Notes under the pieces: model-generated | Databases searched by the model: none | Seen by the model: the letters and a program-made list of their open reading frames with translations, nothing else | Told to the model about the DNA's origin: nothing | Shown here: positions 57,412 through 64,000 of the stretch, one piece after another | Layout of the letters: each line of letters begins with the position of its first letter | How positions within the stretch are numbered: position 1 is the first letter of the stretch | NCBI GenBank assembly: GCA_036172665.1 | Contig: CM069876.1 | Span: 3,720,001-3,784,000, forward strand | DNA length: 64,000 nucleotides | DNA from: Prosopocoilus inquinatus | Lineage: Eukaryota > Arthropoda > Insecta > Coleoptera > Lucanidae | Reading direction: 5' to 3' | Position numbers and translations under genes: made by a program

Positions 57412-60400
57412 CGTATTCTAGAGCAAGTTTTCAATTTCCAGTTTACTGTACTTGTTTCTACCTGAAATGGTTTGACTCTGTGATTGAACTTCTCTGTTTA
57501 AAATAACCAATGGTATGAGTACATAATTTTCTTGTTCTTTTCTTGTCCTTAATTTAAATTACGAGATTTTTTCACGAAGACGAGGCAGCAGGATTGCCTA
57601 CCTAGTAACACGCCTTCCATTACCAAAGTGATCTTTCGGTTTAAAGGTGATGAACTTAAACGTGTATATGAAAATTCTGGTTTTATTTGAGCTAACAAAC
57701 GTCTGATCACAGTAACCAGCAATATGTATATCCAAACGAAACGAAACGAAACTGATCTACATTACACATAATAAAAAAATATTAAGTAACAGTAAAAATG
57801 AGATGAAGACAAAATGTAATGGAAATGCTTTCAATCTAATGCTTTATCGACTCAGAACCCTAGAATACTTTCTGAATATCTTCATCTTCTCGTCAAGAAT
57901 CGAATATTCAGTACGTCAGTGAGTGACGTAACTAGACATATCCGGCCCCGTGTTCAACTTTTTTGTCGGGCCCCTTTTTGTTTATATTTGAGCCGTAAAG
58001 CTCAGAAAACGGATTTAAACTTGAATTTGTTGATTTCATTAAACCAAAAAAAAAAAGAAAAGAATGAAAAAGAGAAAATAAAACAGTATAAGTTTTTTCT
58101 TGTAAACATATAATATGACTCTGATATGATTATGAAATATTAAAAATAACGCTAATAAAATCTGAACTGGTCCAAATAGTATACAGGTTGCTCATGGTAA
58201 ACTGCTGCAATAGGTAACTTTCGTATTTGAATTTTTACAAAGTAACTTAAATTATGACAGTTACAAGACCTTTTCTGCTCCGTTTTATGACACCATCGGA
58301 AACACAAGCGTTTGTCAGGTTTTCGAGATTTTCAATAATTGTTTTCAACTTTTTCAAATGGAACATTTATCATTATATAAAATTGTGGGTAGAAAACAAA
58401 TCGGCTTTCTGTTCGAGTTTACAGAATATGACGTGGAGCCAGGTTTACCAGATTTCTTGCAGGAAATGTCGCCAATTTGTTGATAAAATGTAGCCAAAAG
58501 GCGCCAAGTTTTTCTCTAAAGAAACAAAATAAATTTCAAGCAAAGAACAACGATATGCGAAAACAAAAAATTGCCGATTTGGGAGAACACAAATCCGGAA
58601 CAAATAAAAAAAAAAATAATCTGTAAAAACAAGGGAGAAAAGAAAAAAATTGAAAATAAAAGGAATGAAGCGAACGAGAAAAGAAAAACAAAAGAACATT
58701 GACAACATCATGCTGAACGAACAAACAATTTTCCAGAAGAATCAAAAAGAATCGTGAAAGTAAAACTGTAAAAAACATCAGTAATACGATAAAAAAATAT
58801 CATACCTGAGATGAACACAAAACAAATGGAAAACTATGAACTTCAAAAAGTGTAAACAAAACCTGAACAATCAATATGATAAGAAAAGAAGCAAAGAAAA
58901 ATAGGTAGTAAGAAAGTGTAAAGACAAAAAAAAAACAAAAGACTGACGACTAATACGAATAAATAAATAAAAAAAATATTAATCTCCAGGCAAAAATTAA
59001 AAAGAAAAACTAATAAAAAACAAAACGCAACTATAGGAACTATAAGAAGAATTTTGAATTTGAATTTGAAAGCGTCAATCAACAAAATGTAAAAAATCAA
59101 TTTGATAAATATAAACAAAGAGAAATAATAAATGTCTTTACTGTCCCATACACATTTTACAGGAATATATAGATATTATTCCTAATTTCTGCACTTAATT
59201 AAGGATAATTATTGCGTAGCAAATGCAACATTTAATATTCTCCATTTGCGCAGAAATCTGGAAGGGAATAGTGCTTAAGTAGAAGGGGACCGTACAAGAA
59301 ATCGATCTTCTCGGTCATTGGTATTTATTTATGTTATTATTATGAATTGTTTTTGGTTGATTGTAAAATTTCTTTGTTAATATTTCAACATTTTATTCGG
59401 TCTTAATTAAAAAGAAAACTGTTCATATTAAAATAATATTTTTTTAATGTAATTGTATTGGAGCTAAATATCACGTTTTCTTCTGTATTTCCGTATTAAA
59501 TTTTTTCGAAATTGTAATCTGAATATCACGTTTCTGTTTAATATATTTTTGTACTTCAAATTTTCCTAAATTGTATTGTAAACAATATTTTGCTATTTCT
59601 TATAACTTATTAAAAAAAGTCAAATTTTTATTCTATTAGTCCAAGAGAGTAAGAATCAGCAAGAAAGGAAAGGACGAAGCATATTCGCCAATTCTGAAAA
59701 TACATAAAAATGCCATTTGAGCAACCGTTAAATACCAATTGGAACGATTTCTGGTTCTTTACCAAACCAGAAACCTTACCAACAAAAACAATCGAGACCC
59801 AACTTTGTACGTATTGTTAAAAAAAAAATTAGGGACAATGCGAGATGAAAAGTAGGTTTCCAACCCCCGTCCAGGCATTTTTACAGTCTGTTACTGCATG
59901 ATTTAAAGCAAAATGAAAATATTTGAGAGTAGCTTCAAGTAGTAAATCGAAAAAGTATTAGAAACACAAAGAAAAAGTTAGTCAACATTTATGAATGAAA
60001 TTTATTTTATTTTTTTTGAGATAAAAACCTTGATTGATTTAATTTATTAATTAAATGAAGGAGGTGCGGAGCCGGCCGGCCCGAAAACGTTAAAGAACAG
60101 AAACTAATAAATCACTGACGGAGGATTCAAGTTATTTTAATTAAGAGAACCAAACTTAAAAAACATTTATGAATGAATTTTAAAAGATCTCTTATTATAA
60201 GTCATAATGTTCTAATAAGTTTTCAATTGGGGAAAGTTTAGTTTTTAATTCATGTTTTGGTATTTGCTTTAATTGTGATAGTTTCAGTTTTTCTGTGAAT
60301 TTCCTTTCATACTTACTCACTATTAAGAAACGCCGGCGAGCCTAGGTTATCCATGACAGTAAAATGACTAAAAAATAATAAATAAAAATTCATTCAATTA

Positions 60401-60589
60401 TAATTTCAGTTGTTTTGTACAAGTGAGCTTCGAAAGCAAATAAAAACAATGATTTATCTGATCTGTTAAACTAGTGTATTCAACTAGAATGAAGTTAAAG
60501 TTGTTGCTAAGTTACTTTCGAAAACGTCGCATTCTCATTTAGAAAGGAGAAAACTGATTTTGTACACAAAGCAAGAAAATTTTAATTAG
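57412..60589. other. No gene seen; long A-rich spacer
   Basis: It includes the strongly purine-rich strand at 58500-59110 (listed separately). CCGGCCCCGTG at 57941 and CCGGCCGGCCCG at 60072 are isolated G+C-rich spots. No reading frame with a recognisable domain. Confidence 0.4.
58500..59110 (+). other. Purine-rich, A-dominated tract
   Basis: For about 600 bp the forward strand is mostly A and G with AAGAAAAAC-like words, while T and C are sparse. The phenylalanine-rich reverse frames (for example 58445-58711, 58536-58778 and 58843-59118) are by-products of this bias and not convincing genes. Confidence 0.6.
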
Positions 60590-61610
60590 TTTCAATATAA
60601 AATTGCAAAACATGTTGGAATATCACGTGCCACTGTTCAAAGTGTTTTAACTAACTTCAGGCAAACTTTAACAGTAGAAAGAAAACCAGGTTCAGATAGA
60701 AAATCAGGTCAAATTAATAAAAATTTGGCAAGGAAGGCCATCGCTGCGTTCAAGAGAAATCCTAACATTTCTGTAAGAGATGTGGCCAAAAACTTAGGTT
60801 TGTCGAAAAGTTATGTTGGAAAAATTAAAAAAAAGCTTAGCTAAAGTCATACAAAATTTTAAAAGATCAGTCCGAAGAAAAGGATCCAGAGGCGAAAAAA
60901 AAGTTAGAAAATTGTATACGCAGTTGCCAAAATTCAATTGCATCGTTTTGGACGATGAAACCTATGCCAAAGGGGATTTTAACTACTTTCAAGATAAGAG
61001 TATTATATTTCTACAGTTCGAGGAAGAGTTGATAAAATATTTGTGGTGCGTAAAACCTCAAAATTTCCAAAAAATATTCTAGCGTGGCAAGCAATTTGCA
61101 CTTGTGGTAGGAAAAGCGATTTTTTGTATCAATGGGCACAATTTACCAAGAGATCTACTATTGTTAATTTTTGGATAGTTCTTGCTCGTGAGAGTTGCAG
61201 GGGATATAAAACAAATAAAGAAGCTTTTTAAAAACAGTAAAAGTAAGTCAATAAATTACTCTTCCAGCTTACTTAACTAAGTCAATGAAAGATCTACGGT
61301 CAAGAATGTTTGGAATTTTTCTACGATCACATGATGATTCAGTTTTGTTTTGGCCCAATCTGACAACACGCCATTCTGTTAAAATTGGGAAGAATTGGTA
61401 AGAAAGAAATCAAGTGCAAATTGTCCCAAAAGAAGCTAATCCCTCCAACTGCCCGGAGCTTCGGCCAATTGAACAGTATTGTGCTATTGCTAAGCGAAAA
61501 TTAAATAAAAGTCTTAGGAGAAGCTTCAAACATCACGAGTACAAGTAAAGGTTTTACGGTACAAAACTTGATGAAAGTAATAAAGAGAAAAGTTTGGCAG
61601 TTTCATATGT
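60590..61610 (+). pseudogene. DD37E-type (ITmD37E-like) Tc1/mariner transposase, degenerate
   Basis: Two helix-turn-helix units open the protein: IAKHVGISRATVQSVLTNF, and SVRDVAKNLGLSKSYVGKIK after KPGSDRKSGQINKNLARKAI. The catalytic domain has FNCIVLDDETYAKGDF (first Asp, about 60945) and, in another frame, FPKNILAWQAICTCGRKSDF. LFWPNLTTRHSV carries Asn at the second catalytic position, and PPNCPELRPIEQY-like text (SNCPELRPIEQYC) carries the Glu. I count 37 residues between them, including one stop. This is the spacing of the DD37E family described from mosquitoes. Frameshifts and stops are many. Element ends were not found. Confidence 0.85.
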
Positions 61611-61708
61611 CTATTTAGATTCTCAATATTTTTTGTTTTTTTTTTTTCGTATGTTTAACTATTAGAGAAATGTTTAGTAAACAAATGAGTTAAATCTGAT
61701 GTTTATGT

Positions 61709-62038
61709 CAACGTTTCCCAAACTTTTGGGTTTCGCGACCCCCTTTTGGGCTATGTTATGATTCACGCCCCCTCCCCCTCGACATTGAAAATTAAGACAA
61801 AAATTTCTTTAATTTTAATAAAATACAAGTTCGGTGCCAACCTTTGATAATTAATGACGACAAAAATTATTGCTCGACACTGTATGTGTGTATGTATATG
61901 CAATTTCCTTTAAGAAAATTACATGATAAATTAGTTGCAATTTATGTTTAATTTTTTTTATATTTATTTTGCTGCACCCCCCTTTACAGACTTATACGCC
62001 TCCCTAGGGGGGCGCGCCCCACAGTTTGGGAAATGCTG
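61709..62038. mobile_element. 330-bp non-autonomous hAT-type element
   Basis: The left end CAACGTTTCCCAAACTTTTG is mirrored by the right end, inverted CAGCATTTCCCAAACTGTGG. C-rich and G-rich runs follow inward on each side (CGCGACCCCC / GGGGGGCGCGCCCC). An exact 8-bp duplication, GTTTATGT, flanks it (61701-61708 and 62039-62046). This matches hAT elements, whose ends often read CAG-GGTTCCCAAACT. Confidence 0.93.
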
Positions 62039-62046
62039 GTTTATGT

Positions 62047-62689
62047 ACTTGTAAAAATAAACGTAGTTTATGGATGAATTTTTTCGTGGACAGACATTAG
62101 AGTACATATTTTTCTGCGCTAATTATTTTAAAAATTTGAAAATTCACACCAGTGAACCAAATCACCGACGGACATAAAGCGATAAAGTGACAAGCAGTTA
62201 TTGTTTGTACGATTTGGTCCAAAGGCCAGGTCAAACCATTGCGTAAAAGTTCAGATGTGTGCATTACTCTTACCAGTGGCGTGAACTTTTTTACGGATAT
62301 TTATGAAATTTGACAGACGCATCGCATCGAGAAGAAAATATTACTTTCTTTAATTTTATATGACGCTACGTTTACTAGATCTTATTGCAGTCATCGCATC
62401 TCCGAAGATATTCCAAATGCAGTGCAATTCTTTCTTGTTGTGCTTATACGATATCTGCGAATTCTTACTTTTAGAGTCCGACGCTTATGGAAACAATATA
62501 TCTCTGATTGCTTCATTCATTTCTTTTCTTTTTGTTAAAAGGATGGGAATAATGACATAAAAGACGGAATGCAGTCGACACTAAAATCAAATAAAAATAT
62601 GCTCGTTAACGACTATATTTGTAATTCTCAGTATAAAAGTACAGTTCAATTCAGGAAAGAATACATGCACGTCATATACAGAACTTGTT
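62047..62689. other. No gene seen
   Basis: Spacer between the hAT element and the non-LTR relic. The forward frame 62360-62560 has no motif. Part of 62569-62690 may be a degraded upstream piece of the following reverse transcriptase. Confidence 0.35.
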
Positions 62690-63969
62690 TATTTCAGGTG
62701 GCTGCACTATGTAGATCTATATCAATCCTTCCGGCTTTTTCGAAAATTTATGAGAAATGTATGTTCAATAGATTATTAAAATATTTCCTTAAATATAATC
62801 TTATTTCGAAAAGTCAATTTGCATTTTTACCGGGTAAATCAACTACGGATGCTATTTTTAAATTTTTTAACATAGTATATAACAGTCTTGATCAGAAAGA
62901 ACGTACAATAAGTATTTTCTTTGACAATAGTAAAGGTTTTGACACCATTTGCCACAACAGTCTGCTTGAAAAGTTATATATGGCTACGGAATTCGTGATC
63001 CTGCCTACAAATGAATTAGCTCCTACCTATATTTGGTCGGTTCCAAATTATTTATGTCGAATCTGCTAAATCCTCCGTCTGTCCTTTAATAAATGGTGTT
63101 CCACAAGGTTCGATATTAGGACCTTTATTATACATTATATTCGTGGCTGATCTTCCATCTCACGTTTCTAATGGAACTGTTTGTCAATTTGCCGACGATA
63201 CATCAATTGTTGTTAGTTCAAAATCAATGCAATCATTATCTAAGGAAATAAATAAATAATAGTGTTAAAGAAATAGTTAAATATAGTGCTAAAATCAATG
63301 TAATTATTAATGAAAAGAAAACCAACTTTATACACTTTAAATCTTTTAAAAACAATGACTATAGTTTGCTAATTCTTGCTTAATGTTGATGACTATCTTA
63401 AATGGACTACTCACATTGATCAATTATGCAATAAACTTAGCTCATTAAACTTTTTAATATTTAAGCTTAGATCAATTGTTGATTTAGAAACTCTAAAACT
63501 CTTTTATTATGGAAATATTGAATCTCGTGTTAGATATTACATAATGTTTTGGGGAGTAACTACTCAAATATCGAGAGTTTTTGTACTACAGAAAAGAATT
63601 CTTAGGAAAATGTTAAAACTAAATACACAAACTCACTGTAGGCCTATTTTCCAACGTCTTAAGATATTGACCATTTACTCATTAATGATCTGCGAATGCT
63701 GCGTCTACTTTAAGAAAAATCCGGGCTCATTTAAGAGAAATTCAGATATACAACAGCGGTATACTACTCGAAATGCACAAACTCTAAATTTTCCGTCACA
63801 CAGCTCAAATCTTTTTGAAATAAGCCCTCTCCATATTTGCACTCGAGTTTTTAATCAACTACCTTCCGAGTTGAAATCTATCAATATGTTGTCCACATTC
63901 AAAGTTCGTTTAAAGTCATGGCTCATTGATAAGAGTTTTTATTTCTTAATTGAATATTTTGATCTATAA
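62690..63969 (+). pseudogene. Non-LTR retrotransposon reverse transcriptase, C-terminal two thirds
   Basis: The first part has ISILPAFSKIYEKCMFNRLL, FLPGKSTTDAIFKFF and ISIFFDNSKGFDTICHNSLL (motif A). After a stop at about 63067 another frame gives NGVPQGSILGPLLYIIF (motif B) and CQFADDTSIVV (motif C, with the FADD catalytic pair intact). After more stops the last frame (63376-63969) has WTTHIDQLCNKLSSLNFLIF, LQKRILRKML and RYTTRNAQTLNFPSHSSNLF, and ends KVRLKSWLIDKSFYF...YFDL. This is the usual C-terminal region of Jockey/CR1-like elements. The endonuclease is missing. The 3' end may lie past the window. Confidence 0.9.
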
Positions 63970-64000
63970 ACATTTTCTTACGATTATGTAAAGTTTACAT

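Noticed and set aside
57918..57950. GTGACGTAACTAGAC as a transposon terminus
   Set aside because: No inverse partner with flanking duplication could be found downstream.
58445..59118. Phenylalanine- and leucine-rich reverse frames that look like membrane proteins
   Set aside because: They mirror an A-rich purine tract on the other strand, overlap each other in two frames, and have no start context or conserved motif.
61840..61885. ATTATTGCTCGACACTGTA as a right end of the DD37E element
   Set aside because: It lies inside the 330-bp hAT element, and no matching left end was found upstream of 60590.

Overview
This window looks like AT-rich intergenic or intronic DNA from an insect or closely related arthropod. 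It holds no host gene that I can recognise, and no tRNA, rRNA, operon or bacterial-type gene. By eye G+C is about one third. Almost every coding signal is a decayed transposable element. The mix is typical of insect genomes: Tc1, mariner and DD37E-type transposases, copia, two or three kinds of non-LTR retrotransposon, hAT-type, PIF/Harbinger-type and foldback (9-bp target duplication) elements. I cannot name the species.

Layout. 1-8 kb: truncated repeats, a Tc1-like transposase broken by about 0.9 kb of other DNA, and a large inverted repeat (5.9-7.7 kb). 8-12 kb: a G+C-richer patch, then a copia pol relic with integrase, reverse transcriptase and RNase H in the usual order. 12-20 kb: a broken coiled-coil reading frame, a TTAA-flanked MITE and a full-length 1.35-kb repeat of unknown class. 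20-21.6 kb: a Tc1 element with both inverted ends. 22-31 kb: two reverse-strand non-LTR relics, a G+C-rich block with tandem units, and a third copy of the 1.35-kb repeat joined to one of the non-LTR relics. 31-42 kb: an element with TTCGCCGTCG-rich ends, a nearly intact mariner and several short foldback MITEs. 44-49 kb: a PIF/Harbinger element with a transposase fragment, a small hAT element, an element with recurring TCAGTGCAA motifs, and a reverse-strand Tc1 split by a 253-bp MITE. 49-52.4 kb: a 3.2-kb hAT-type element with CGAGT-rich ends that carries other elements. 55-57.4 kb: a foldback element with a relative inserted into its own terminal repeat. 60-64 kb: a DD37E-type transposase relic, a small hAT element and a non-LTR reverse transcriptase running to the window edge.

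How parts relate. Target-site duplications read directly from the sequence define several exact insertions: 8 bp at 46.0, 49.2 and 61.7 kb; 9 bp twice at 55.2 kb; TAA at 44.4 kb; TTA at 48.2 kb; TTAA at 16.3 kb; TA at 20.0 and probably 36.0 kb. They also give the order of nested events. All autonomous coding regions carry stops, frameshifts or lost catalytic residues, so none is likely to be active here. Scattered G+C-richer stretches with homeodomain-like ATTA cores may be old regulatory DNA of a gene outside the window, but that is inference only.
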